Notes: generated by a model not told the origin, from the letters alone. Positions 22,562-31,765 are shown, counted from the first letter of the stretch. The stretch: 60,640 nt of DNA from JAYSFC01 sp041913505 (GCA_041913505.1 JAYSFC010000004.1:1-60640), one strand, 5' to 3'. Numbers and translations: made by a program.

Positions 22562-23833
22562 TCAGGCCAGCAGGGCCTGGGCGAATTCGCGCGCGCTGAA
22601 GGTTTCGAGGTCTTCGAGCTTTTCGCCCACGCCGATGAAGTAGACCGGCACGGGCCGCTCCTGCGCGATCGCGGCCAGCACGCCGCCCTTGGCCGTGCCG
22701 TCAAGCTTGGTCACGACCAGGCCCGTGAGCTGCAGCGCGTCGTCGAAGGCGCGCACTTGCGCGAGCGCATTCTGGCCCGTGTTGCCGTCGATCACAAGCA
22801 GCACCTCGTGCGGCGCCGTGGCGTCGGCCTTGGTGACCACGCGCTTGATCTTCTGCAGCTCTTGCATCAGGTGCAGCTGCGTGGGCAGGCGGCCAGCCGT
22901 GTCCACGAGCACCACGTCCTTGTTGCGCGCCTTGCCGGCTGACACGGCGTCGAAGCTCACAGCCGCCGGGTCGCCGCCTTCCTGGCTCACGATCTCGACG
23001 GTGTTGCGGTCGGCCCAGACGCCGAGCTGCTCGCGCGCCGCTGCGCGGAAGGTGTCGGCCGCCGCCAGCAGCACAGACGCGCCCTCGCTGGCCAGGTGCT
23101 TGGTGAGCTTGCCGATCGAGGTGGTCTTGCCCGCGCCGTTCACGCCGGCCACCATGATGACGGTGGGTGTGTGCTCGCCGATCACGAGCGGTTTCTCGAG
23201 CGGGCGCAGCAGGTCGGTGAGCGCATCGGCCAGAAGGCCCTTTACGGCGGCCGGGTCGGTGGCCTTGGCCTCCTTGACGCGGCGCTTGAGGTCGGCGAGC
23301 AGGTGCTCCGTGGCCTTCACGCCCGTGTCGGCCATGAGTAGGGCCGATTCGAGCTCTTCGTACAGATCGTCATTGATCTGCGTGCCTGTGAACACGGTGG
23401 CGATGCTCGATCCGGTTTTGCGCAGGCCAGCCTTGAGGCGGTCGAGCCAGCCCGTGCGCTCGGGTGCGGCCGGGGCAGGTGCCGTGGCCGGCACGGGTTC
23501 CGCAGGCAGGGCGGGTGCGGGTGCGGGCGTGGGCGCTGCTGCGGCCACTGGTGTCGGAGGAGCGACGGGCGCTGGTGCGGGGGGCTGTGGTTCAGCGCCC
23601 GCTTCAGGGGGCGACGCAGGTGCAGGCTCCGCGCTCTTGCCGCCAAAGGTGCTGCGCAGCCAGCCGAAGGCGCCCGACGTGGGAGCGTGGGCAGGGGCCT
23701 CGGGGGCGGGCGGCAAAGGGCTCGGGGCGGCCACCGGCGCGGGCGCGGGGGGCTGTGCGGCAGGGGCGGTGGGCGCTTCGCTCAGCGGTTGGGGAGCGGG
23801 CGCCGCAGGTTTTTTCTTGAAGAAACTGAACAT
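22562..23833 (-). CDS. ftsY: Signal recognition particle receptor FtsY
   Basis: A 423-aa GTPase that docks ribosome-SRP complexes at the membrane. The N-terminal 125 residues are a Pro/Ala-rich low-complexity linker after a basic start (MFSFFKKKPA). The NG domain follows with the P-loop GVNGAGKTTSIGKL, DTAGRLPTQ (G3) and TKLDGTAKGG (G4), ending with FYFIGVGEKLEDLETF-type closing sequence. It is divergent from the M16 peptidase pair, with 28 bp between start codons, so promoters overlap or lie inside genes. The Pro/Ala linker replaces the acidic A domain of E. coli FtsY. Confidence 0.97.
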   Translation of the reverse strand: MFSFFKKKPAAPAPQPLSEAPTAPAAQPPAPAPVAAPSPLPPAPEAPAHAPTSGAFGWLRSTFGGKSAEPAPASPPEAGAEPQPPAPAPVAPPTPVAAAAPTPAPAPALPAEPVPATAPAPAAPERTGWLDRLKAGLRKTGSSIATVFTGTQINDDLYEELESALLMADTGVKATEHLLADLKRRVKEAKATDPAAVKGLLADALTDLLRPLEKPLVIGEHTPTVIMVAGVNGAGKTTSIGKLTKHLASEGASVLLAAADTFRAAAREQLGVWADRNTVEIVSQEGGDPAAVSFDAVSAGKARNKDVVLVDTAGRLPTQLHLMQELQKIKRVVTKADATAPHEVLLVIDGNTGQNALAQVRAFDDALQLTGLVVTKLDGTAKGGVLAAIAQERPVPVYFIGVGEKLEDLETFSAREFAQALLA

Positions 23834-23861
23834 TGGCGGGTTCTTAGAATCGCAGCATTCT

Positions 23862-25322
23862 ATGAAACGCGCTCTTACCCTCCTGGGCCCTGTTGCCTTC
23901 GCGGCCTGCCTGGCCGGACCGAACGCGGGGGCCCAGACCCCCGCTCCCGCTGCATCCCCGTCCCTGGTCGCTCAGGTGTCTGCGGGCGCCACCGCCTCCG
24001 GGGCCCAGCAGTTCACGCTGAAGAACGGCATGCAACTCATCGTGAAGCCCGACCGGCGCGCACCCACCGCCGTGCACATGGTGTGGGTGCGCGTGGGCGC
24101 CATGGACGAGGTGGATGGCACCTCGGGCGTGGCGCACGCGCTCGAGCACATGATGTTCAAGGGCTCCAAGGCCGTGCCGCCCGGCGAGTTTTCTCGCCGC
24201 GTGGCGGCGCTGGGCGGGCAGGAAAACGCCTTCACGGCCTGGGACTACACGGGCTATTACCAGCAGATTCCGGCCGCGCGGCTCGAGGATGTGATGAAGC
24301 TCGAGTCGGACCGCTTCGCGCACAACCAGTGGCCCGATGCCGAATTCAAGAAAGAGATCGAGGTCGTCAAGGAAGAACGCCGCATGCGCACCGAGGACCA
24401 GCCGCGCGCCTTGCTCATGGAGCAGCTCTATGCCGCGAGCTTCATCGCCTCGCCGTACCACCGTCCCATCGTGGGCTGGATGAGCGATCTGGACGCGATG
24501 ACGCCCCAGGACGTGCGCGCATTCCACCACCAGTGGTACGTGCCCGGCAATGCCGTGGTGGTGGTCGCGGGCGACGTGGATGTGCAGCGCGTGCGCGCCT
24601 GGGCCGAGAAGTACTACGGCAGCATCCCTGCGCGCGCCGTGCCCGCGCGCAAGCCGCGTGATGAGCCCGCTCAGCTCGGCATGCGCCGCATCGACGTGAA
24701 GGCGCCGGCCGAGCAGGCCTATGTGGCACTGGCCTTCCATGTCCCGCGCATCCGCCGCGTGGACGCCATGACCGACGAAGATCGCGATGCGCTGTCGCTG
24801 CTCGTGCTCTCGGCTGTGCTCAGCGGCTACGACGGCGCGCGCCTGGAGCGCGCGCTGAGCCAGGGGGCGCAGCGCGTGGCCGACAGCGCCGACAGCTCGG
24901 CCTCGGTGCTGGGCCGGGGGCCGGGGCTGTTCCTGCTCACGGGCGTGCCCATCGAGGGCAAGACCGCGCAGGACGTGGAGCAGGCGCTGCGCGCCGAGGT
25001 AGCCCGCGTGGCCCGCGACGGGGTCGATGCCGCCGAACTCGAGCGCGTGAAGACGCAGTGGATCGCCTCGAACATCTACGAGCGCGATTCGCTGCAGAAC
25101 CAGGCCCAGCAGCTGGGCAGCTACTGGGCGCTGGGCATGCCGCTCGACGCCGAGGAACGCCTGCTCGCCCAGCTGCGTAGTATCACACCCGCGCAGGTGC
25201 AGGCGGTGGCCGCCAAGTACTTCGGCGACGACGCGCTCACTGTGGCCACGCTGCGGCCCCAGCCCGTGTCGGGCCAGCCGCGCCCTCGCCCCGCGCCGGC
25301 CGCGGGTTCGGTGCTCCATTGA
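23862..25322 (+). CDS. M16 family zinc metallopeptidase (active subunit)
   Basis: A 486-aa exported peptidase of the insulinase/pitrilysin family. A signal peptide (about residues 1-25, GPNAGAQ) is followed by the inverted zinc motif HxxEH at residues 92-96 (HALEH) and the downstream glutamate in the EEVVKEERRMR-type helix (KEIEVVKEERRMRTED). The C-terminal half is the inactive repeat domain. It overlaps the next M16 gene by one base (TGATG), and the second protein lacks the zinc motif. Together they resemble two-subunit periplasmic peptidases. Substrates are unknown; degradation of exported peptides is likely. Confidence 0.94.
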   Translation: MKRALTLLGPVAFAACLAGPNAGAQTPAPAASPSLVAQVSAGATASGAQQFTLKNGMQLIVKPDRRAPTAVHMVWVRVGAMDEVDGTSGVAHALEHMMFKGSKAVPPGEFSRRVAALGGQENAFTAWDYTGYYQQIPAARLEDVMKLESDRFAHNQWPDAEFKKEIEVVKEERRMRTEDQPRALLMEQLYAASFIASPYHRPIVGWMSDLDAMTPQDVRAFHHQWYVPGNAVVVVAGDVDVQRVRAWAEKYYGSIPARAVPARKPRDEPAQLGMRRIDVKAPAEQAYVALAFHVPRIRRVDAMTDEDRDALSLLVLSAVLSGYDGARLERALSQGAQRVADSADSSASVLGRGPGLFLLTGVPIEGKTAQDVEQALRAEVARVARDGVDAAELERVKTQWIASNIYERDSLQNQAQQLGSYWALGMPLDAEERLLAQLRSITPAQVQAVAAKYFGDDALTVATLRPQPVSGQPRPRPAPAAGSVLH

Positions 25323-26704
25323 TGCGTGGGATGTTTGCGATGAATGCTATGAAAAATAGAGCTATCAAGACCCTGCTGGCATGCACTGTCTGGCTGTTTG
25401 GTGCCAATTCCGCCTGGGCGCTGTTGCCCATCCAGCACTGGAGCGAGCCGAGTGGCGCCCAGGTCTGGCTGGTCGAGAGCCCGGCCATTCCCATGGTGGA
25501 TGTGCAGATCTCGTTCGATGCGGGCAGCCGGCGCGACCCGGCGCCGCAGGCGGGCCTGGCCAGCGCGATGGCGCTCATGACCGCCAAGGGCGTACGCGCG
25601 CAAGGGGAACTGCCTGCACTTGACGAGAACGCGCTCGGCGAGGCCTGGGCGGACCTGGGTGCGCACTTCGATGCGCAGGCCGACCGCGACAGCTTCGGTT
25701 ATGCGCTGCGCTCGCTCACCGACCCATCGCTGCTCGAGCGCGCCGTGCGCCTGGCCGCGCGCCAGCTGGCCGAGCCCAGCCTGCCCGAGACCGTGTGGGA
25801 GCGCGAGCGCGCGCGCTGGAGCGCCTCGATCAAGGAGGCCGATACACGCCCCGCCACGGTGGCGCGCAAGGCCTTTGCCGCCGCCGTCTACGGCAACCAC
25901 CCCTATGGACAGCAGCCCACGGAGGCAACGCTCGCGCGCATCGGCGTGGCCGACCTGCAGGCCTTCCACGAGCGCAGCGTCGTGGCCTGCCGCGCGCGCG
26001 TGAGCATCGTGGGCGCCGTGAATCGCGCCCAGGCGCAGGCGCTGGTGGAGCAACTGCTGGCCCGCCTGCCCGCGCAACCACCTGCGGGAACGGGGGCTGA
26101 ATGTGCACCGCCGCCGGCCGTGCCCGAGGTGCAGCCGCTGGCCAAGGCCGTGCAGGAGAGCGTGCCTTTCGCCTCGGCCCAGGCTCAGGTGCTCATCGGC
26201 CAGCCGGGCATTGCGCGACGCGACCCCGACTTCCTCGCGCTGCTCGTGGGCAACCACATCCTGGGCGGCGGCGGGCTGGTGTCGCGCCTGACCGAAGAGG
26301 TGCGCGAAAAGCGTGGCCTCAGCTACAGCGTGTACAGCGACTTTTCCCCGGGCCTGAATGCGGGCGCCTTCGTCGTGGCGCTGCAGACCCGGCCCGATCA
26401 GGCGGCGCAGGCCGTGCAGGTGGCGCGCGATACGCTGGCGCGCTACGTGGCCCAGGGCCCCACCGAGGCCGAGTTGCGCGCGGCCAAGGCCAACCTGATC
26501 GGTGGCTTCGCGCTGCGCATTGACAGCAACCGCAAGCTGCTGGGCAACGTGGCCAATATCGCCTGGAATGGCTTGCCGCTCGACTACCTGGATCACTGGA
26601 CCGACCGCGTGAACGCGCTCACCGTGGCCGATGTGCGCACGGCGCTGCAGCGCCATCTGCAGCCCGATCGCATGGTCACCGTGGTGGTAGGAGCGCAGCC
26701 TTGA
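25322..26704 (+). CDS. M16 family peptidase-like protein lacking the zinc site
   Basis: A 460-aa M16 homologue. The N-terminus contains a signal peptide (LLACTVWLFGANSAWA). Where the active partner has HALEH, this protein reads GLASAMALM, so it cannot bind zinc and is probably a structural or substrate-holding partner. The C-terminal half retains the Arg/Tyr segment (EEVREKRGLSYSVYSDFSP) that completes the active site of the partner in two-subunit M16 enzymes. Start is ATG 25322, overlapping the upstream stop; ATG 25349 is an alternative. Codons just after the start derive from an AT-rich repeat-like patch (25343-25372). Confidence 0.92.
   Translation: MRGMFAMNAMKNRAIKTLLACTVWLFGANSAWALLPIQHWSEPSGAQVWLVESPAIPMVDVQISFDAGSRRDPAPQAGLASAMALMTAKGVRAQGELPALDENALGEAWADLGAHFDAQADRDSFGYALRSLTDPSLLERAVRLAARQLAEPSLPETVWERERARWSASIKEADTRPATVARKAFAAAVYGNHPYGQQPTEATLARIGVADLQAFHERSVVACRARVSIVGAVNRAQAQALVEQLLARLPAQPPAGTGAECAPPPAVPEVQPLAKAVQESVPFASAQAQVLIGQPGIARRDPDFLALLVGNHILGGGGLVSRLTEEVREKRGLSYSVYSDFSPGLNAGAFVVALQTRPDQAAQAVQVARDTLARYVAQGPTEAELRAAKANLIGGFALRIDSNRKLLGNVANIAWNGLPLDYLDHWTDRVNALTVADVRTALQRHLQPDRMVTVVVGAQP
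25343..25372 (-). repeat. AT-rich repeat-like patch in the second M16 signal peptide
   Basis: On the minus strand it reads TTGATAGCTCTATTTTTCAT, sharing TTGATAGCT with the copy at 6661-6699. It encodes NAMKNRAIK near the protein start. Weaker match than copies 1 and 2. Confidence 0.4.
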
Positions 26705-27315
26705 GCCGCGCCCCGAGCCGCCCAGCCTCCGCTGCGCCCAAGGCCCCCGCCGCGCACCGCGGCGCGGGCGAGGTGCGCATCATCGGCGGCCTGTGGAAGC
26801 GTACGCGCCTGCCCGTGGCCCAGCGCCCGGGCCTGCGGCCCACGCCCGACCGCGTACGCGAAACACTCTTCAACTGGCTCGGCCAGGACCTCACGGGCTG
26901 GCGCTGCCTCGATGCCTTCGCGGGCACGGGCGCGCTGGGGCTCGAGGCTGCCTCGCGCGGCGCAGCCTCGGTGCTGCTCGTGGAGCAGGACCCGGGCCTG
27001 GCCGCGCAGTTGCAGGCACTTCAGCAGCGCCTGCAGGCGAGCGCTGTGCGCGTGCAGCGCGGCGACGGCATTGCGGCCCTGGGCCAGGCTGCACCGCGCA
27101 GCCTGCACCTCGTGCTGCTCGACCCGCCGTTCGATGGCGCCGCGCTGTTTGCGCCCGCGCTGCAGGCCGCCGCGAGGGCTGTGGCCGAGGACGGGTTCGT
27201 GTACCTGGAGGCTCCCGCCGAATGGGACGCGGCGGCCCTGGCCGCCTGCGGGCTGCAGCCCTACCGCCATCTCAAGGCCGGCGCCGTGCATGCCCACCTG
27301 GTGCGCCCTGCATAA
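26701..27315 (+). CDS. rsmD: 16S rRNA (guanine(966)-N(2))-methyltransferase RsmD
   Basis: A 204-aa SAM-dependent methyltransferase that modifies G966 of 16S rRNA. Motifs: GEVRIIGGLWKRTRLPV, RPTPDRVRETLFNWL, the SAM-binding LDAFAGTGALGLEAASRG, and the catalytic DPPF at residues 141-144. The start is a TTG at 26701 that overlaps the upstream stop (TTGA); no in-frame ATG is available before the conserved part. It is usually paired with coaD, as here, 70 bp upstream of it; the gap holds a hairpin GGCCTT-TGGG-AAGGCC (27331-27346). Confidence 0.95.
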   Translation: MSRAPSRPASAAPKAPAAHRGAGEVRIIGGLWKRTRLPVAQRPGLRPTPDRVRETLFNWLGQDLTGWRCLDAFAGTGALGLEAASRGAASVLLVEQDPGLAAQLQALQQRLQASAVRVQRGDGIAALGQAAPRSLHLVLLDPPFDGAALFAPALQAAARAVAEDGFVYLEAPAEWDAAALAACGLQPYRHLKAGAVHAHLVRPA

Positions 27316-27385
27316 TCCCCGCATGCGGCTGGCCTTTGGGAAGGCCGCGGCAAACAACCATCGCTTCAGCAGGAGACACCCCGCC

Positions 27386-27883
27386 ATGCCCCCCCACGTG
27401 ATCGCTGTCTACCCCGGAACTTTCGACCCCATCACGCTGGGGCATGAGGACGTGGTGCGGCGCGCGGCACAGCTGTTCAGCGAGGTGATCGTGGCCGTGG
27501 CTGCGGGCCACCACAAGAAGACCCTGTTCAGCCTGGACGAGCGTGTGGCCATGGTGCGCGAGGCCGTTAAGCCCTACCCCCAGGTGCGCGTGGAGAGCTT
27601 CTCGGGCCTGGTGCGTGACTTCGTCGTGGCGCGCGGTGGCAAGGCCATGGTGCGCGGCCTGCGCGCGGTGACCGACTTCGACTACGAGTTCCAGCTTGCG
27701 GGCATGAACCGCAGCCTCATGCCCGATGTGGAGACCGTGTTCCTCACGCCGAGCGATCGCTTCCAGTTCATCAGCAGCACCTTCGTGCGCGAAATCGCCA
27801 CGCTGGGCGGCGAGGTGGACAAGTTCGTCTCGCCAGCAGTGCTGGAGCGGCTCCAGGCCAAGGTTCGCGGCGCTGCAGCCTGA
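27386..27883 (+). CDS. coaD: Phosphopantetheine adenylyltransferase (CoaD)
   Basis: Catalyses the fourth step of coenzyme A synthesis, 4'-phosphopantetheine + ATP to dephospho-CoA. It is 165 aa, the usual length. The nucleotidyltransferase motif is in YPGTFDPITLGHEDVV (TxGH), and the second motif is ISSTFVREIA. ATG 27386 is preceded by AGGAGA at 27371-27376. The first codons contain a C7 run (27389-27395) but the frame is intact. It pairs functionally with the pantothenate genes panBC and panD elsewhere in the window. Confidence 0.97.
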   Translation: MPPHVIAVYPGTFDPITLGHEDVVRRAAQLFSEVIVAVAAGHHKKTLFSLDERVAMVREAVKPYPQVRVESFSGLVRDFVVARGGKAMVRGLRAVTDFDYEFQLAGMNRSLMPDVETVFLTPSDRFQFISSTFVREIATLGGEVDKFVSPAVLERLQAKVRGAAA

Positions 27884-27901
27884 CGGCGTGTCCGCGCGGC
27901 T

Positions 27902-28957
27902 TCAGGCCATGCGCTGGCGCACGAGATCGTGCACGAAGCGCAGCTTGGCCAGCGCGCCGGCGGAGGGCGCGAACGGGTAGGCGTCCTGCTGTCCCAGGCT
28001 GCGGTTCAGGCTGTTGAGCATGAGCGTGAGCGGCACCCATTCGCGCACCATCGCGTCGAAATGGGGCAGCGGCTTTGAAAACGGATCTTGCACCGTCTGA
28101 GGCTGCGGGGCCGTGGCATGGGGCACCGTGAGGGTCACCTGGTAGCTGGCGGCGGTTTCGAGCAGATCCACCAGGTGCAGGTAGTGGGCCCAGGTTTCGG
28201 CCCAGTCCTCCCAGGGGTGTGCGGCGGCGTAGGCGCTTACATGCTGTGCCTGCCAGTTCGTGCCACCCATGCCTCGGGTGTAGTGGGCGCGCAGGGCTGC
28301 GGCGTAATCCTGGCGTTCGTCACCGAACAGGGCGCGGAAGGCGCTGAGCGCGGGGGAATCCTGCACGAGCTGGTCCCAAAAGAAATGCCCCGATTCGTGC
28401 CGCAGATGGCCGATCAGCGTGCGGTAGGGCTCGTGCAGCGCGAGGCGCCGGCGCGCGCGCTCGTCGTCATCGGCCTCGGCCACGTTCAGCGTGATCGTGC
28501 CCGCGCGGTGCCCCGTCAGCACGGGGGCGCCAGGCAGGTCGGCCAGCAGCTCGAACCTCGGCGCCGCGTGGCTGCCTGCGGGCTCCAGGCCCAGCCGGGC
28601 CAGCGTGTAGTAGAGCTGGCGCTTGGCCTGCTCGATCTGGCGCCAGCGCCGCTGATGGTCGGGGTCGGAAAGGTCGGGCAGCCACTGGGTCTGGCGGCAC
28701 GAGGCGCACAGCGGTTCGGCATCGGCGACGGGCACCGCGAAGTTGCAGCCACCCTGCTGCGCATGGCCGCACAGCCGGTAGCGGCCGGGTTGCCCGCCAC
28801 TGGCAGCCCGGCGCCACAGGTCCGGGGCTTCGGCAGGGACGAGCGCGGCCAGGGTCAGCTGGTCGGGCAGGAAGGCGAGCGTGCTGCCGCAATGCAGGCA
28901 CTGCACGCTGTCGAAGAACACCAGGTGCCCACAGTGGTCGCAGAGAAAGACGCGCAT
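27902..28957 (-). CDS. Putative zinc-binding metallopeptidase with N-terminal zinc ribbon
   Basis: A 351-aa cytoplasmic protein. Cysteine pairs at residues 6/9 and 20/23 (CDHC, CLHC) and 63/71/84/87 look like two zinc ribbons, and HESGH at residues 187-191 is an HExxH-type zinc-protease site. This matches the putative zinc-binding metallopeptidase family (Peptidase_Mx/COG4307). The start at ATG 28957 (MRVFLCDHCG) is preferred because the first zinc ribbon follows directly; a longer frame reaches 29008. Substrate and role are unknown. It is convergent with coaD and appears to be a single-gene unit. Confidence 0.85.
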   Translation of the reverse strand: MRVFLCDHCGHLVFFDSVQCLHCGSTLAFLPDQLTLAALVPAEAPDLWRRAASGGQPGRYRLCGHAQQGGCNFAVPVADAEPLCASCRQTQWLPDLSDPDHQRRWRQIEQAKRQLYYTLARLGLEPAGSHAAPRFELLADLPGAPVLTGHRAGTITLNVAEADDDERARRRLALHEPYRTLIGHLRHESGHFFWDQLVQDSPALSAFRALFGDERQDYAAALRAHYTRGMGGTNWQAQHVSAYAAAHPWEDWAETWAHYLHLVDLLETAASYQVTLTVPHATAPQPQTVQDPFSKPLPHFDAMVREWVPLTLMLNSLNRSLGQQDAYPFAPSAGALAKLRFVHDLVRQRMA

Positions 28958-29050
28958 GGAGAAGGAGAGGGTGCCAACAAAAACAGGTGCCCGCGAGGGC
29001 ACCTGCATGGTGGCATGACCTGGCGGCGGTGTCAGTTCCCGCAGGCCTGG

Positions 29051-29368
29051 TCAGGGACGCACGACGATACTGTTGCGCACTTCGCGCACGTGCTTGGTGT
29101 TGCGTGCGATGGTTTCGGCCTGGTTTTTCTCGGCCTGGGACTTGGCGAAGCCCGAGAGCTGCACGGTGCCGTTGAGCGTTTCCACGCTGATGGCCGTGGC
29201 CGACACCAGCTTGTCTTCCGCCATCTTGGCCTTGACAGCGGTGGTGATGGCAGCGTCATCGACGTAGGCGCCCACGGTTTGCTGGTCGCGTGCGACGGCA
29301 CAGCCCGTGGCGGTGACGATGGTGGCGCCGGCAAGGGCGGCGAAGGCAAGGGCGCGTGCGTATTTCAT
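29051..29368 (-). CDS. BON-domain lipoprotein
   Basis: A 105-aa protein: lipoprotein signal with VTATGC (Cys 23), then one BON domain (about residues 34-105) with the glycine-containing core VETLNGTVQLSGFAKSQAEKNQAETIARNTKHVREVRNSIVV. BON proteins such as OsmY and DolP bind membranes and act in envelope stress. It is followed upstream (in transcription order) by two other small stress-type genes, DUF1328 and a DUF883-like gene, suggesting a stress-response group. The start is clear from the signal peptide; the longer frame reads through the 5' region. Confidence 0.9.
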   Translation of the reverse strand: MKYARALAFAALAGATIVTATGCAVARDQQTVGAYVDDAAITTAVKAKMAEDKLVSATAISVETLNGTVQLSGFAKSQAEKNQAETIARNTKHVREVRNSIVVRP

Positions 29369-29528
29369 GGTTTGTTCCTCTATTGATTGAAAACGCGGGT
29401 GCTGGATGCTGGCCTGCCAGTCTGTTGCACCCCCCGGACTGGCAAGCTTCCAAGTCATGATGCCTGCGGTGCGCATGGCATGGTAGCCGTGCGGATCGCG
29501 CGAACGCAAGCAATTGTCAACGCTGCTT

Positions 29529-29909
29529 TCAGCGCCGATGCGCGCGCGACGCGTAGACCGCGGCCACGGCAGCCCCTGCGGCGGCGGCGATCAGCAGCGA
29601 CTTACCGGGCTGCTCGGCCACGTAGCGGCTCGTGGCCTCTGCGGCCTGGTTGAGCTGGCGGCGCGCGCGGTCCGCGGCGTCCGCGCAATAGTTGATGCTG
29701 CGTGTGGCCAGTTCCTGGGCGCGGGCAGCGAGATCGCTGACGGCGGGGTCGGCGTCGCGGCGCAGCTGGTGCACGCGGCGCTCGGCTTTGTCGAGCGATG
29801 CATTGGTCAGGTCGCGCGTGGCCTGCACGGCGTTCTCGGCGCCTTCGAGCGTGTCCTGGGCGAGGTGGCGGGCGGTGTCGGCGGCTTTTTCGGTAGCGGT
29901 GCGGTGCAT
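29529..29909 (-). CDS. DUF883-like (ElaB/YqjD-type) membrane-anchored protein
   Basis: A 126-aa protein made of a long amphipathic alpha-helical region (residues 1-95, rich in Ala, Arg, Asp and Glu, e.g. TRDLTNASLDKAERRVHQLRRD) and a C-terminal hydrophobic helix (LLIAAAAGAAVAAVYASRAHRR). This is the layout of ElaB/YqjD proteins, which tether ribosomes to the inner membrane in stationary phase in E. coli. Residues 97-105 (VAEQPGKSL) match the typical segment before the helix. Neighbours are the BON and DUF1328 genes. Function here is inferred. Confidence 0.82.
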   Translation of the reverse strand: MHRTATEKAADTARHLAQDTLEGAENAVQATRDLTNASLDKAERRVHQLRRDADPAVSDLAARAQELATRSINYCADAADRARRQLNQAAEATSRYVAEQPGKSLLIAAAAGAAVAAVYASRAHRR

Positions 29910-29951
29910 GGGCTCTCCTTGTGAATAGTGGGCGGATAACGACCGGGTGGG

Positions 29952-30116
29952 TCAGCCTTTCTTGATGAGGCCGATCACGAAGGTCACGACGGCCATGATC
30001 ACGAACACGAAGAACAGGATCTTGGCGATCTCCACGGCGCCAGCGGCGATGCCGCCAAAGCCAAAGAGCGCGGCCACCAGAGCGATGACCAGAAAGACGA
30101 CTGCGTAATGCAACAT
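29952..30116 (-). CDS. DUF1328 (YtjA-like) small membrane protein
   Basis: A 54-aa protein. It begins MLHYAVVFLVIALVAALFGF, continues with a Gly/Ala-rich turn (GGIAAGAVEIAKILFF) and ends with a second hydrophobic helix and IKKG. This is the typical DUF1328/YtjA sequence. AAGGAGA lies about 7 bases upstream of ATG 30116, a strong ribosome binding site. Such genes are often induced by stress; role unknown. It lies next to the DUF883-like gene, with 42 bp between them. Confidence 0.9.
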   Translation of the reverse strand: MLHYAVVFLVIALVAALFGFGGIAAGAVEIAKILFFVFVIMAVVTFVIGLIKKG

Positions 30117-30296
30117 GCGTTCATCTCCTTGCGTTCGGCCGGCAGCGCCGGCGGGCGAAACAGCACTGGGGGCCAGCGCATGGGATGACTGTAGGCCGCC
30201 ACGGACGCCGCGCGTGCCGGTGGCGTGCGGTTCGGGCCGTCGGCCAAGGAGGAGCAGTGATGTAGGACGGGGCCGACGCGCAGGGCCCCGCTCGGG

Positions 30297-31637
30297 CTAC
30301 TGGCCCGAGGGAATCACGGCGGAAACCACCGTGCCCTGACCGGGCTGCGAGCGCACCGTGAAGCGGCCGCCGGCCGCCTCCACGCGGTGGCGCATGCCCG
30401 CGAGACCATGCGACTTGATCTGCACGCTGCCGGGCGTGAAGCCCACGCCGTCGTCACGGATCTCCACGGCAACATGCGTGGGATGGCGCACCACGCTCAC
30501 TTCAGCGCGCCGTGCCTGCGCGTATTTGCCGATGTTGGTGAGCGACTCCTGCACGATGCGGTACACGGTGAGTTGCATGGCGGGCGATAGGTCCACGTTC
30601 TCGAGCTGCGCGTCCACCGCGATGCTGCTGCGCTGTGCGAATTCGCGCGTGAGGATCTCGAGGGAGGCCGTGAGCCCGAGGTTGGCGAGCGATGAGGGGC
30701 GCAGGTCCTCAATGATGCGCCGCTTGAGTGCGATCACGCTGTTGAGCGTGTCGGTCAGGTGCCGCAGCCGCTCGGACACCTCGGGCGGCGTGGTATCGAT
30801 GCGCGACTTGAGCCGCGCCACGTCGAGCTTGGCCGCCGTGAGCAGGGCCCCGAGCTCGTCGTGCAGCTCGCGCGCGAGGTGGCCGCGCTCGTCCTCGCGC
30901 ACCTGCTGCAGGTGGGTGGCCAGCTCGGCCAGCGAGGCCGTGCGTTCGCGCACCAAGCCCTCAAGCCGGTCGCGCTCGCGTTCGAGGCTTTCCTGTTCGC
31001 GCTGTAGCGCGATCTGCAGCGCAGTGGCCTGGCGCAGGTACATGTAGAACGCGAGCAGGCCGATGGCCGCCACGGTGGCGATGCCCAGGCGCGAGAGCAT
31101 CAGCGAGCGCAGGATGTCGGCCTGGCGCAGGGCCGTGCGCTCGGAGCTGCGCTGGATCAGCGCGAGCGCGTGCGTGCGGATCGCATCCATGTTCTCCTTG
31201 CCCACGTCGGTGAAGATGACGAAGCGCCATGCATCCTCATTGCCCTGGCGGCGCAAGCGCAGGCTCAGGTCCATCTCGGAGAGCTTGCGCGAGATCTGCT
31301 GCGAGAGCTGGGTGAAGTCGTCGAGGTCCTCGGGCGAGTGCGCGAGAATGTCGCGCAGCTCATTGACGTTGGTTTGCAGCGTGGCCACGGCGCCCTCGTA
31401 GGGTTGCAGGTAGCGCTCCTCGCCCGTGAGCAGGAAGCCGCGCAGGCCGGTCTCGGCATCAAGCATGTTCTGCAGCAGGCGGTTGAGCGCGGCGCGCGTG
31501 TTCTGGGTCTGCGCCATCTCGTCCACGGCCTCGCGCGAGCGCTGGTAGCCGGTTTCGTTGATGCCGACCAGCACCAGGGCGGCGAGCAGGGCCATGGGCA
31601 GGCTGATGGCCATCTTGCGGATCTGGGTCCAGCGCAT
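30297..31637 (-). CDS. Sensor histidine kinase (NarX-type, CHASE3-like input)
   Basis: A 446-aa membrane kinase. Two transmembrane helices (about 9-27 and 183-201) flank a periplasmic helical domain with LNRLLQNMLDAETGLRGFLLTGEERYLQPY, typical of CHASE3. A coiled-coil region (210-250) leads to a HisKA_3 dimerisation domain with the phospho-acceptor His 259 in ARELHDELGALLTAAK, and a C-terminal ATPase domain (RDDGVGFTPG, SHGLAGMRHRVEAAGG). The start at 31637 is preceded by GAAGGAG. It is divergent from a NarL-type regulator (31766), its probable partner. The periplasmic signal is unknown. Confidence 0.94.
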   Translation of the reverse strand: MRWTQIRKMAISLPMALLAALVLVGINETGYQRSREAVDEMAQTQNTRAALNRLLQNMLDAETGLRGFLLTGEERYLQPYEGAVATLQTNVNELRDILAHSPEDLDDFTQLSQQISRKLSEMDLSLRLRRQGNEDAWRFVIFTDVGKENMDAIRTHALALIQRSSERTALRQADILRSLMLSRLGIATVAAIGLLAFYMYLRQATALQIALQREQESLERERDRLEGLVRERTASLAELATHLQQVREDERGHLARELHDELGALLTAAKLDVARLKSRIDTTPPEVSERLRHLTDTLNSVIALKRRIIEDLRPSSLANLGLTASLEILTREFAQRSSIAVDAQLENVDLSPAMQLTVYRIVQESLTNIGKYAQARRAEVSVVRHPTHVAVEIRDDGVGFTPGSVQIKSHGLAGMRHRVEAAGGRFTVRSQPGQGTVVSAVIPSGQ

Positions 31638-31765
31638 GTGGGGCTCCTTCGGCTGCGGGCGGTGGGTTATTCGGGATAATGCGGCCAGTGGGCCGTCAGG
31701 CCTTCGGGCGGGCTGGCAGAAGCTGCGGCGCAACCCGGGGGGCGAGGCCGTGAAAGAACATTTTC

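Noticed and set aside
27389..27395. C7 run at the coaD start as a phase-variation tract
   Set aside because: coaD is essential and the frame is intact; the run simply encodes two prolines and is taken as chance in GC-rich DNA.
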